Assembly (NCBI GenBank): GCA_946414115.1 | Contig: CAMKNF010000036.1 | Coordinates: 1 to 13,782 of the forward strand | DNA length: 13,782 nt | Origin: an uncultured Ruminococcus sp. | GTDB lineage: Bacteria > Bacillota > Clostridia > Oscillospirales > Acutalibacteraceae | Reading direction: 5' to 3' | In this document: positions 6,060 through 13,782 of the stretch, piece by piece | Layout: the number at the start of each line of letters is the position of its first letter | Position numbering within the stretch: the stretch's first letter is position 1 | Notes under the pieces: model-generated | What the model was told of the DNA's origin: nothing | The model's input: the letters and a program-made list of their open reading frames with translations, nothing else | Database searches by the model: none | Position numbers and translations under genes: made by a program

Positions 6060-8255
6060 ATGGCTGATTTCAGTAAATATTACAGAGCCTACATGTATAT
6101 GCAGGAGCTTCTGAAAAATGATTTTACTTACAATTACATAAACGAAGGCTTCAAGGACGGCGACAAGGGCAACGATTCTCTCGACGGTAAAACTAACGAA
6201 AAAGTAATCGATATGGACTGGGTTGTAGCAATCGAAGAAACCCTGCCCTATATTCAGAAAGCTATTGACGAGCAAAGACGTTTTATCAAGCAGGTTGAAA
6301 ATGTTGTCCGCATTGAGCTTGCCCGCAAGGTTGGTCCTGAATCAGTAAAGCACCTCTCGCAGCACACTAACTTCATTGCCAAGGTTGACGATGACGGTAT
6401 GGTAACTCCAAATAAGCTTCTGACAACCGAGCGTGAAGAAAGCTTTGCGATTTATGAAAACCGTGTTCTTATGACCCTTATCCGTAAGGCTCTGCTCTTT
6501 GTTGATGATAAATATTCAAAGATGAAAGACGTGCCAAATGACAGCTTTAATAAGATTCATATGGAACGTCACGTAGATTTTAACGATAAGAAAATTGATT
6601 TTTCAATTAATTATACTAATGAGTCGCACGACAAGCTCGCCGATGACCTCGATGTTCTCGACGTTTCCGAGCTTTCCGACTTCGACCGTATCAGACGTAT
6701 ACGCTCAACTCTTAACGAGTTCTTAAATACCCAGCTTATGCGTGAAATCGCAAAAGAACCCGAGGTTCGTCCGCCGATTACGCAGACCAACCTTTTGAAG
6801 AAGAATCCAAACTTCAAAAAGGCTATGGAACTTTGGACATTCCTCGACAGCTACAAGCGTACCGGATTTGAGATAGTAAGTGAAGATTATCATGGCAAAA
6901 TGGACGAACAGATTCAGCAAGACGTTTATTTTGCAATGGGCTTTGAGCACTTTATGATGTCAATTGCCACCAACCCCGGTTTGCGTAACATCCTCCAGCA
7001 GAAGTATGAGGAGGAGAACGCAAGAATTGCCGAAGAAGAGGCAAAGCCTGAAAAAACACGTGAAGCTGTAATGAAGGCACAGCTTGACGCAGTCCGCAAA
7101 GAGGAAATGGAAATCCGCCTGCGTGAAATCCGTGAGCGTGAAAAGAAAATCCACGACCTTACAAATGAAGTTAAAAACCTCAAGGTAACACTTGAGCAGA
7201 AGGAACAGCAGATATTGACCTTGAAAGGTCAGGTTTCTGCACTTCAGGATCAGATTAACGAGCTGAAAGAAGAGCTTAAAGAAACAAAGCTTAAGCTTCT
7301 TGAAGCTGAAAACGAAATCAAGGCTCTCAAAGCTGAAAATCAGGCTCTCAAAGAAAAGATTGAGGAACTGAACAAGACAATTGATGAGCTGAATAATAAA
7401 ATTGCAGAGCTCAACGAGCAGATCAGAGTGCTTAATGACCGCATTCAGGTTCTTATGCAGGAAAATGCTCGTATGCAGTCCAAGATTGAAGAGCAGGAAA
7501 AGATTATTGCAGAACAGACCGCAAGAATTGAAGAGCTTGAAAAGCAGACAGCCGAACAGCTAGCAAAGATTGCTGCTCTTACTGATAATCTTGCAAAATG
7601 TGAAGCAGAGATAGAGAGTAACAAAAAGGAAATTACTTCTCTTACCGAGAGAAATGAAAAGCTCAATACTACGCTCCAGAACGAGCGCACTGCACATAAA
7701 GAGAAAGTTGAGCAGATGAACGCTGACTTTGCGGCCAAAACTAAGGCTGCCGAGGAGCAGTTCAAGTCCGAGAAAAAGTCACTGCAAAAGCAGATTGATG
7801 ATTCAGAGGCTGCTCATACAAAATATGTTGCACAGCTCAATGCTGAATTTGCCGACAAGGCAAATCTTGCAGAGCAGAAACGCATAAATGAGCTTGCTGA
7901 AAAACAGGCAGAACACGAAAAGCAGATTGAACAGATTAAGCTTTCTAATGACAAAGCTTCAGCCGCTGTTGAAGCAAAACACGCTTCGGAAGTAAGAAAG
8001 GTTCAGAAATCTGTAGACAAGCGTGTTGAAGCTGCTGAAAAAGCTGCAGAAAAGCAATATAATGCAAAGATTAAAGAGCTTAAATCACAGCAGGCAAGAG
8101 AGCTAGCAGAGGCTAAACGCAAAGCAAGAGAAGAAATCAGACTTGCAAAGCAAAAAGCAAAAGCCGAAATCAGACTTGTGAAACAAAAAGCAAGAAAAAA
8201 TATGTTCACAAAAGAAGAACTTATGGAAATGAACGACATCATCGACAGCAACTGA
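6060..8255 (+). CDS. DUF2357-like protein with a very long coiled coil
   Basis: A 731-residue soluble protein with GAGGAG (6045-6050) nine bases before ATG. Residues 1 to about 300 look like the McrC-side DUF2357 fold: a W-x-x-x-I-x-x-x-L-P helix near residue 54, FAIYENRVLM with Glu133-Asn134-Arg135 (the E-N-R of that family), and TNLLKKNPNFKKAMELW (243-259), like its L-x-x-x-P-x-[YF] block. From about 310 to 720 the chain is almost all heptad-like Glu/Lys/Leu/Ile/Ala sequence, a coiled coil of some 400 residues (about 60 nm if one rod). The last 50 residues before the tail are very basic and have an 11-residue repeat (EIRLxKQKAxx). There is no membrane helix, signal peptide or visible PD-(D/E)xK nuclease, which such proteins usually carry at the C-terminus. 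It is the likely partner of the preceding ATPase. DUF2357 assignment is by motif recall. Confidence 0.75.
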   Translation: MADFSKYYRAYMYMQELLKNDFTYNYINEGFKDGDKGNDSLDGKTNEKVIDMDWVVAIEETLPYIQKAIDEQRRFIKQVENVVRIELARKVGPESVKHLSQHTNFIAKVDDDGMVTPNKLLTTEREESFAIYENRVLMTLIRKALLFVDDKYSKMKDVPNDSFNKIHMERHVDFNDKKIDFSINYTNESHDKLADDLDVLDVSELSDFDRIRRIRSTLNEFLNTQLMREIAKEPEVRPPITQTNLLKKNPNFKKAMELWTFLDSYKRTGFEIVSEDYHGKMDEQIQQDVYFAMGFEHFMMSIATNPGLRNILQQKYEEENARIAEEEAKPEKTREAVMKAQLDAVRKEEMEIRLREIREREKKIHDLTNEVKNLKVTLEQKEQQILTLKGQVSALQDQINELKEELKETKLKLLEAENEIKALKAENQALKEKIEELNKTIDELNNKIAELNEQIRVLNDRIQVLMQENARMQSKIEEQEKIIAEQTARIEELEKQTAEQLAKIAALTDNLAKCEAEIESNKKEITSLTERNEKLNTTLQNERTAHKEKVEQMNADFAAKTKAAEEQFKSEKKSLQKQIDDSEAAHTKYVAQLNAEFADKANLAEQKRINELAEKQAEHEKQIEQIKLSNDKASAAVEAKHASEVRKVQKSVDKRVEAAEKAAEKQYNAKIKELKSQQARELAEAKRKAREEIRLAKQKAKAEIRLVKQKARKNMFTKEELMEMNDIIDSN
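8133..8178 (+). repeat. 33-base direct repeat in the coiled-coil gene
   Basis: GAAATCAGACTTG occurs at 8133-8145 and again at 8166-8178, offset 33 bases, and the flanking codons are also similar. It encodes two 11-residue basic units (EIRLAKQKAKA and EIRLVKQKARK), an 11-residue period that suits a nearly straight coiled coil. Confidence 0.8.
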
Positions 8256-8281
8256 TAAAGTTAATTCAGAGAGGCAGACTT

Positions 8282-9268
8282 ATGAAAAATACTACTGCGT
8301 CCAACAGAAAAACGGGCAGAATGATTGCTAAAAATTTAATAATTCTTGTTGTGCTTGTTTTTGTCTCAATTCTCGCAATGTGGGCGTGGTTTACCAATAA
8401 GTCTTCAGCTACTGCGGACGGAATTGACGTTAAGTGCGATGTTCCGGACGGTATTCAAATTGCCGTTGTAGCTCCCGGTGCAACTCCGACTGAAGAGGAT
8501 TATGTTGAGGGCTCAATTAAGATCAGTGCAGATAAATTTTCTTTTATGGAAGATCTTGTTTTGTCAGAAGTAACGTCTGACGGTAAAACCTTTTATAAGC
8601 CTGCGCTTATTCAGTCAAACGGATTTGCTTATCCTGATGTTAATGAAGCTTGGGATAAGGCGGTTGCCAATGAAAATTATCTGAGCTTTGATTTGTATAT
8701 CCGTTCAAAGACAAGCTATACAGTTTCGCTTACAACTAATTCTAAATTTACTACGCTTCATCCCGATCAACTTATAGGTGAAAATGCATTTAATAAGAGC
8801 ACAGAGGGCAATTATTCAAGAGATTGCATTGTAGGAGCTACGAGGTTTTCTGTTGTCGATTATAATGATAAAAAAGAAGGCGACTTGAAATTACTCTGGA
8901 TTCCCAGACCGGATATTTATTTTAACGGCACCGGCGTTGATCTTGATGTACCGGAAACCGGCGAATCAAGTTACGATGGATTAACCTATAAACATAAATA
9001 TTATGAAGTAACCGATACGTCAAAAACAGATAAAACTATTAACAATAAATCAGGAATAAAGTATTTTAAAACTTCTAAAGTAAATGATAATGGTGAGTAT
9101 GTTTTGCCGGGAAAGACTGAAATTGCAGTTTTAGGTAAGACTAACGATGAGAAATTCTATACAAAATGTGTAAGATGTAATATGTGGGTTGACGGTGAAG
9201 ACTCAGAAGATCGTCTTGCACTTGTAAAGGGTAAATTCCAAATTTATCTTGATTTAACAATAAAATAA
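8282..9268 (+). CDS. SipW-class exported TasA-like protein
   Basis: A 328-residue protein 26 bases after the coiled-coil gene, with AGAGAGG (8268-8274) seven bases before ATG. The N-terminus is basic; the hydrophobic core (19-33) ends MWA|WFTNKSSATADGIDV, so the mature form begins at Trp36. The SATADGI-[DT]-V segment is nearly the same as in the 2611-3402 protein, the closest pair at the mature N-terminus. The body includes LSEVTSDGKTFYKP (the shared S-D-G block) and, at the end, MWVDGEDSED (Trp302). Here the usual Cys eight residues after Trp is missing, but a CVRC pair (296, 299) lies just before it, and Cys182 occupies the other conserved place. It may be a minor or cap subunit. No sorting motif or repeat is present. 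Family name unknown beyond the signal class. Confidence 0.78.
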   Translation: MKNTTASNRKTGRMIAKNLIILVVLVFVSILAMWAWFTNKSSATADGIDVKCDVPDGIQIAVVAPGATPTEEDYVEGSIKISADKFSFMEDLVLSEVTSDGKTFYKPALIQSNGFAYPDVNEAWDKAVANENYLSFDLYIRSKTSYTVSLTTNSKFTTLHPDQLIGENAFNKSTEGNYSRDCIVGATRFSVVDYNDKKEGDLKLLWIPRPDIYFNGTGVDLDVPETGESSYDGLTYKHKYYEVTDTSKTDKTINNKSGIKYFKTSKVNDNGEYVLPGKTEIAVLGKTNDEKFYTKCVRCNMWVDGEDSEDRLALVKGKFQIYLDLTIK

Positions 9269-9299
9269 AGTATAATATATAAAGAAAGGAGTTGAGTGT

Positions 9300-11072
9300 A
9301 TGAAACTGAAAAATGCTGTCGAAAAGATTACTGATACTTTTCATGGCAGAAAAAGTTTTAATTTAAAAAAGATTTCTACTTCATACATCTCAATATTCCT
9401 GATTCTTTTACTTTTGCTTTCTACTACACTTGCTTGGTTTACAATAAATGACACGGCATATGTAGATTCTGACACATTTACAATGGAGTCTGTTTCGGGA
9501 CTTCGTGTAAACGACGGCGAAGACTTAAAAAACGAAATCAAAATCGAGAATATGATATTGTCTGAGGCTTCAAGCGTTGACGGCAGAAATATGTTCTTCC
9601 CGACTACCGGCACTTTCAAAAGCAACACTTCCGAGATGACTTTCCGTGAAGGTAACGCAGGCGATAAGAATGTGAATTACTGTTACAAGGATTTCGTCCT
9701 CAAGGGCGACTCCGGCGTAACTTATGTATATATAAAGAGCTACTCCGTTACTGTTGACCGTGTTGAGAACGGCGAAACAGTTCATGAAGTTTTTGACGGT
9801 TCTACAAAAATAACCTATGATTCCAACGGCGTTCCGATTAAACAGGAAGAGCATGCAGAATGTCCGGTTCGTATGTCATTTATTGATGACAGTGCTTATG
9901 AACCAACTGTACTTGACCCGTCTGCGCTTCTTAATAGCTATGTAAATAAGTACAATGCTATTGATTCTATTGATGCAAACGGCAAAGCAACAACAAAAGA
10001 GTCCAATGCGGAATCTTTTTCAGATTACTATTTCGGAACCGGTCAACCTATTTTTACTCTTGTCGGACAGAAACCTCTGAATGTTGCAATGGTTGTATGG
10101 CTTGAGGGTACGAGTGATGCCTGCGACCAGTATGTGGGACAGAATATTTCAGTTGATATTGAACTTGAAAGTAACTGGACCGATATGGAATATGTTTATT
10201 TTGTCGACGACACTTTGCCTGATAGTGACGGCGGAGATACACACTGGGTAAACGGCAGCAACGATTCCTACGTTGTTATGACATATAAAGATATTAATTC
10301 AGAGGGTGCAATGAAGTCTGTTGTAATGAAACAATCATTCGGAAGTACAACCGAGTGGTATGCACCAATTCCGCACAACGTAATTACAGGTATCTCTTTC
10401 TACAGATACAACAAGAACAAAGAAGTAATTTTCAACGCATGGCACACATTTGAAGGTGTTGATAATCAGTTGAGCTCACCAGCATCGGGTTGGGCAACAC
10501 AAATTCTCGGTGCTAATAAATTACAGGAATACCGTACCAACGATGGCACAGCTAGCGGAACGATTGAACATACATATACTGCAAGACGTGGTAACGGTTA
10601 TGGTAAGGTTGCTGAAAATGATCCGGAACTACAGAAGAAGCGTCTTTCGCCTTGTATAGGTTACTGGGGAACACTCGGTTCGACTGAGACTACGGTTGCA
10701 ACACAGGCTACAACAATCGGTGGATCAACTTCTGCAACGCAAGCTACAACTTCTCCTTCGGGACAAACTGTAACAATTCAGATTTCACTTGGTCAGATTA
10801 AGCCATGGGTTCAGAGTAACATAACGAAGGACGGTTACGAGCTTTATGCCGAATTTAATGACGGCAATCTTGTAAAAATGAATAAAGTTAGCGCCGATTA
10901 TTATCAGAATACATCAGTAACTGCAACGCTTAATTCAAGTTTTAAGTGCTTTACATTGAAGAGTGCATCTGATACAAAATATCTGGTACTTGATTCACCG
11001 CAGTTGATTTCAAGACAGGAAAATATGTCATTTGAGATGCAGAATGATGATACGGTTAAACGTACAGGCTAA
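9300..11072 (+). CDS. Large SipW-class exported multidomain protein
   Basis: A 590-residue protein with AAGGAG (9286-9291) eight bases before ATG. Signal: N-region to 29, hydrophobic helix 30-44, then TLA|WFTINDTAYVDSDTF, mature from Trp46. A TasA-like domain runs to about 295; it contains SSVDGRNMFFP, then REGNAGDKNVNYCYKDF, and the signature VWLEGTSDAC (Trp267, Cys275, paired with Cys188). A second domain (about 296-455) holds VYFVDDT, WYAPIP and ISFYRYNKNKEVIFNAWHT. Its pattern of aromatic strands resembles starch-binding or other beta-sandwich modules, but I cannot name it. It recurs in the next protein. A Ser/Thr linker with two ATQATT units (about 458-492) leads to a final small domain of about 95 residues. 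No LPxTG motif or C-terminal anchor is seen. Likely role: distal or ligand-facing part of the surface structure (inference). Confidence 0.78.
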   Translation: MKLKNAVEKITDTFHGRKSFNLKKISTSYISIFLILLLLLSTTLAWFTINDTAYVDSDTFTMESVSGLRVNDGEDLKNEIKIENMILSEASSVDGRNMFFPTTGTFKSNTSEMTFREGNAGDKNVNYCYKDFVLKGDSGVTYVYIKSYSVTVDRVENGETVHEVFDGSTKITYDSNGVPIKQEEHAECPVRMSFIDDSAYEPTVLDPSALLNSYVNKYNAIDSIDANGKATTKESNAESFSDYYFGTGQPIFTLVGQKPLNVAMVVWLEGTSDACDQYVGQNISVDIELESNWTDMEYVYFVDDTLPDSDGGDTHWVNGSNDSYVVMTYKDINSEGAMKSVVMKQSFGSTTEWYAPIPHNVITGISFYRYNKNKEVIFNAWHTFEGVDNQLSSPASGWATQILGANKLQEYRTNDGTASGTIEHTYTARRGNGYGKVAENDPELQKKRLSPCIGYWGTLGSTETTVATQATTIGGSTSATQATTSPSGQTVTIQISLGQIKPWVQSNITKDGYELYAEFNDGNLVKMNKVSADYYQNTSVTATLNSSFKCFTLKSASDTKYLVLDSPQLISRQENMSFEMQNDDTVKRTG

Positions 11073-11090
11073 TGAAAAGGGGGTGTCACA

Positions 11091-13737
11091 ATGAAAGAAA
11101 AGTTTTGTGCAATTAAAAATGCTATAACAAAGAAAAATAAATCTCGCTACGGACTTTTACTGTCAGTTGTGGCACTTATTGAAGTGTTAATGATATTACT
11201 TGTTTCAACATATTCATGGGTTGAAACAATTTCATCAATCAAAATCACCAATGCAATAGGTAAGATTGATACATATACATACACTAATGCTGAAATAGGA
11301 ACGGGTTCGGGATATTCGGGTACTCCAATTGACCTTGAGCAATATTTCCGTGCATCCGGTAATGTCCATCTTGCTACAACATCAAGCGCTGACGGAGACA
11401 ATTTCTTTTTCCCGCAAGTTGCTAACGCCGGCGCAAAAAGCAATTCCTACAGAAAAGGCACAATAAACGATAAGAATACTAATTATATCAGATTTTCTTG
11501 CAGAGTACAGGCAAAAGGTACAAGTGCGAGCTTCTATTTTGACAAGGTACCTACCTTTAAAATTGGCGGTACAGAAGTTACCGATAATAGTGTGAGGTTA
11601 GCTATTTCAATTTCTGATTCTGTTGATTCAGAAGGAAGTACGTCTGTTTATTCCTATAATGCTGTTGACAGTGAGAACGTAGTCGGAGATGTTGACGGCA
11701 CTATGGTAACTACAACAAGAATTCACGCTTTTTCAGATTATGATAATAACGGCGAAGATGCTGGGAACATACTTTTCACTGTTCCACAGGGCGGAGAAAA
11801 AATCATTACGTTTACTCTCTGGCTTCAGGATTCAGGTGATCCTGAAAAGAATGCAGAATTTTCAGGAAAAACGGTAACATCAAATGATTTTAAAATTGTT
11901 ACCGGCGTTAAAACAACAAAAATTAACTTTGTAGACAGATCTTCTTCGCATAATAAAAGTGATGCAACAAGCCCTACATGGCAGTGGGTTAGTAATGATG
12001 ATGCAAAAATGTGGGTTTATGCACCTTCCGGAAATGCTTATGAAATGACCAGAGCTGTTGATGAAAACAATGTTGAAGTAGATCCGCCTACATGGTCTTT
12101 GACTGTAGCTACAGATTTACTTGGTGATTCAAGCGGAGAATTTTATTTCTATCGTACAGCTAATACCGTTACTTCAGATCCGCAGAATAATTACTATAAC
12201 TTCTGGAAAACAACACTTTCAAGCGCAGGCACAACTGCGATTCCGACATATACTGCATTTGGTAACACTAAATCCGGCTCTGTTGAAGGATTCGGAACAT
12301 GGAGCGATGTAGCAGAAATTAAAGTTCTCGGTGATAATGCTGAAAATGTGCTGAAAACTCCAGGAGCAACCGACACTCCGCAGGAGCTTACAATTAATAC
12401 TGCGGCTGCTGGAATTTCAGTTGAGATGAATTACAACAAAAATTTCTGGAGAGCTTATGTACCAAATGATTCTAATTCAAAAAATTTGACCTTAAATGTC
12501 AAAAAGAATGATACCACTACCTACACTATCGCAGCAGGTAACAGAGATTTAACAGAAAGTGCTTCAACATTTCGTGTTACATCTTCTACAACAGGTTACT
12601 GGGAAGAGCCTGCAATTGTTAAGGTAATTATACCCGATGAATATAATTCTATGGGTAGCGTAAAGGTAAGCGGAGGACCGAGTGGTGCTACAACCGTTAA
12701 GGTTACTAAGGGCACAACGGTTAGACTTACAGCAACACCCGCTTCAGATGATTATGCATTTGAGGGTTGGTATAGTGATGCTGAATGCATTAACTTAAAG
12801 AGTTCAGTAAGTGAGTATAATGTAACGGCAAGTGAAAAGAATAAAACTTATACTTATTACGCAAAATTCCAGTTCAATGTACGACTGACTGCAAAGACAG
12901 ACGGCGTTGCCGGAAATGCCTCCGGCGGTCAGGTTCAGATTAACGATGACGGTACGCCCGGAGCAAAGGTAAGCCTCCACGTTTTAAAAGGCGGTTCAGT
13001 AAAGCTTATCGCCCTGCCCAATACAGAAGATTACGAGTTTATGGGCTGGTACGACAGCGAAAGCAGGCTCGTTTACAATAATACACTAACTACTGTTGAA
13101 ATAACAAATTTACAGAAGCCGATTAATCTTTATGCAGTTTATAATGTAAAGAAATTTGTTCTTAAGGCTTACGCTGCAACAAACGGTAATCCCGGAGAAT
13201 CGGGAAATGCAACAGGCGGTACTGTAAAATTTGATTCACAAACTTCTTCAGGTGCATATGCAACTGTTACGGTTGATTATACAGGCACAGCTACATTTGT
13301 TGCAATTGTAAAGGATACCGACGGCTATGAATTTGCAGGTTGGTATAGTGACGCTGCCTGCTCAACTTCAAAGCGTGTTACAACCGAGCTTACATATACT
13401 GCTGATAAAAATACCAAACATAAAACACTTTATGCTAAATTTGTTCTTAAGAAATACAACGCTTCCGCTGTTGCAGTGACCAACGGCACGGAAAACAATG
13501 CTGATGGCGGTACTGTACAGATTACTGCTGACGGAGTAACTACAGCCGCTGGTAAAAGCGTTACTACAAAGGTTACTCACGGAACAACTGCGACCTTTAC
13601 TGCAACTAACAAAACAGGCTATAAATTTGTTGGTTGGTATGATAAGGCAAGCGGCGGTAAACTTGTAAGCAGCAGTGCTACTTACGACGCTACGGGCGTA
13701 GCAGGCGACATAAAGCTGTATGCAATATTCAAGAAGG
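11091..13737 (+). CDS. Giant SipW-class exported protein with InlB-like B-repeats (3' truncated)
   Basis: Starts 18 bases after the previous stop, with AAGGGGG (11077-11083) seven bases before ATG. Only 882 genomic codons are present; the apparent stop at 13770-13772 is in adapter sequence. The signal helix (20-40) ends TYS|WVETISS: Ser replaces Ala at -1 and WVE replaces WFT. The TasA-like domain has SSADGDNFFFP, RKGTINDKNTNYIRF and LWLQDSGDP (Trp244), but lacks the cysteine pair of its relatives. A second domain (about 272-430) matches that of the preceding protein (INFVD, FYFYR, NFWKT, GFGTWSD). From about 512 come four repeats of 94-99 residues, each with a K-G-T-x-x-x-h-T-A core and F-x-GWY (near 557, 651, 750 and 848). 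This fits the divergent InlB B-repeat / Listeria-Bacteroides repeat class of surface adhesins. Anchor and further repeats lie beyond the contig. Confidence 0.83.
12630..13736 (+). repeat. Four tandem B-repeat modules in the terminal adhesin gene
   Basis: Diverged repeats of about 290 bases, centred on codons for F-x-GWY at roughly 12760, 13043, 13340 and 13635. The sequence AFEGWYSDAEC in copy 1 and EFAGWYSDAAC in copy 3 are the closest match; copies 2 and 4 have GWYDSES and GWYDKAS. The next copy may begin past the contig end. Confidence 0.8.
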
Positions 13738-13782
13738 AGATCGGAAGAGCGTCGTGTAGGGAAAGAGTGTAGATCTCGGTGG
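13738..13782. other. Illumina adapter left on the contig end
   Basis: The final 45 bases start AGATCGGAAGAGCGTCGTGT and run on as the reverse complement of the Illumina universal 5' adapter, ending CTCGGTGG. It is a sequencing artefact. Translated in the adhesin frame it gives the familiar false tail IGRASCRERV and a false stop. Confidence 0.98.

Noticed and set aside
7445..7765. Minus-strand frame of 106 codons, Ser/Cys/Phe-rich, opposite the coiled-coil gene
   Set aside because: Reverse reading of Glu/Lys/Ala heptad codons gives Ser/Phe/Cys runs; it is a compositional artefact.
4401..8255. Ordinary McrBC restriction system
   Set aside because: There is no DNA-binding domain on the ATPase, no visible nuclease on the partner, and no methylase or helicase nearby; the neighbours are fibre-type genes. 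A defence role is still possible but not supported here.
12630..13736. CRISPR-like or non-coding tandem repeat
   Set aside because: The repeats are long (about 290 bases), diverged, in frame and encode B-repeat domains.
13737..13772. Natural C-terminus of the adhesin (EIGRASCRERV, stop at 13770)
   Set aside because: These codons come from adapter sequence, so the gene is truncated.

Overview
The window looks like a metagenomic contig from a low-to-moderate GC Firmicute, most likely a gut-type clostridium of the Oscillospiraceae/Ruminococcus kind. The reasons are strong AGGAGG-type ribosome binding sites, the style of the coding sequence, a LOG gene overlapping a small DUF6472-like gene, and SipW-class signal peptides. 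This placement is inference; there is no rRNA or marker gene. The last 45 bases are Illumina adapter, not genome, so the contig ends inside the last gene.

Layout. Bases 1-391 hold the 3' end of a LOG-family gene and an overlapping four-cysteine mini-protein gene, closed by a good intrinsic terminator (410-436). An AT-rich gap of about 350 bases carries a candidate promoter. From 786 to the contig end, everything is on the plus strand and reads as one long locus of nine genes: three exported or anchored fibre-like proteins (786-1598, 1703-2509, 2611-3402), a SipW-type signal peptidase (3464-4201), a membrane-anchored McrB-like AAA+ ATPase (4401-5939), a DUF2357-like protein with a coiled coil of about 400 residues (6060-8255), and three more exported proteins of growing size (8282-9268, 9300-11072, 11091 to the contig end). 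The last ends in InlB-like B-repeats. Gaps inside the locus contain stem-loops that could set different expression levels.

How the parts may fit. Five exported proteins have the SipW-class pattern of a hydrophobic helix ending in Ala or Ser just before Trp (A|WFT or S|WVE). All six share a C-terminal motif of the form hydrophobic-W-h-[DE]-G-x-D. SipW would cut five of them. The sixth lacks a cleavable site and looks like a membrane anchor. By analogy with Bacillus tapA-sipW-tasA, this is a locus for a surface fibre or matrix: 2611-3402 would be the bulk subunit and the two large proteins the distal or adhesive parts.

The striking point is in the middle. An ATPase/partner pair normally known from McrBC-type restriction is embedded in this locus. 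Here the ATPase has gained a membrane anchor, and the DUF2357-like partner has a long coiled coil where a nuclease is usual. I read this as a possible fibre-assembly or envelope machine built from a McrBC-derived module. The gene content and motifs are seen in the sequence; the joint function is inference.
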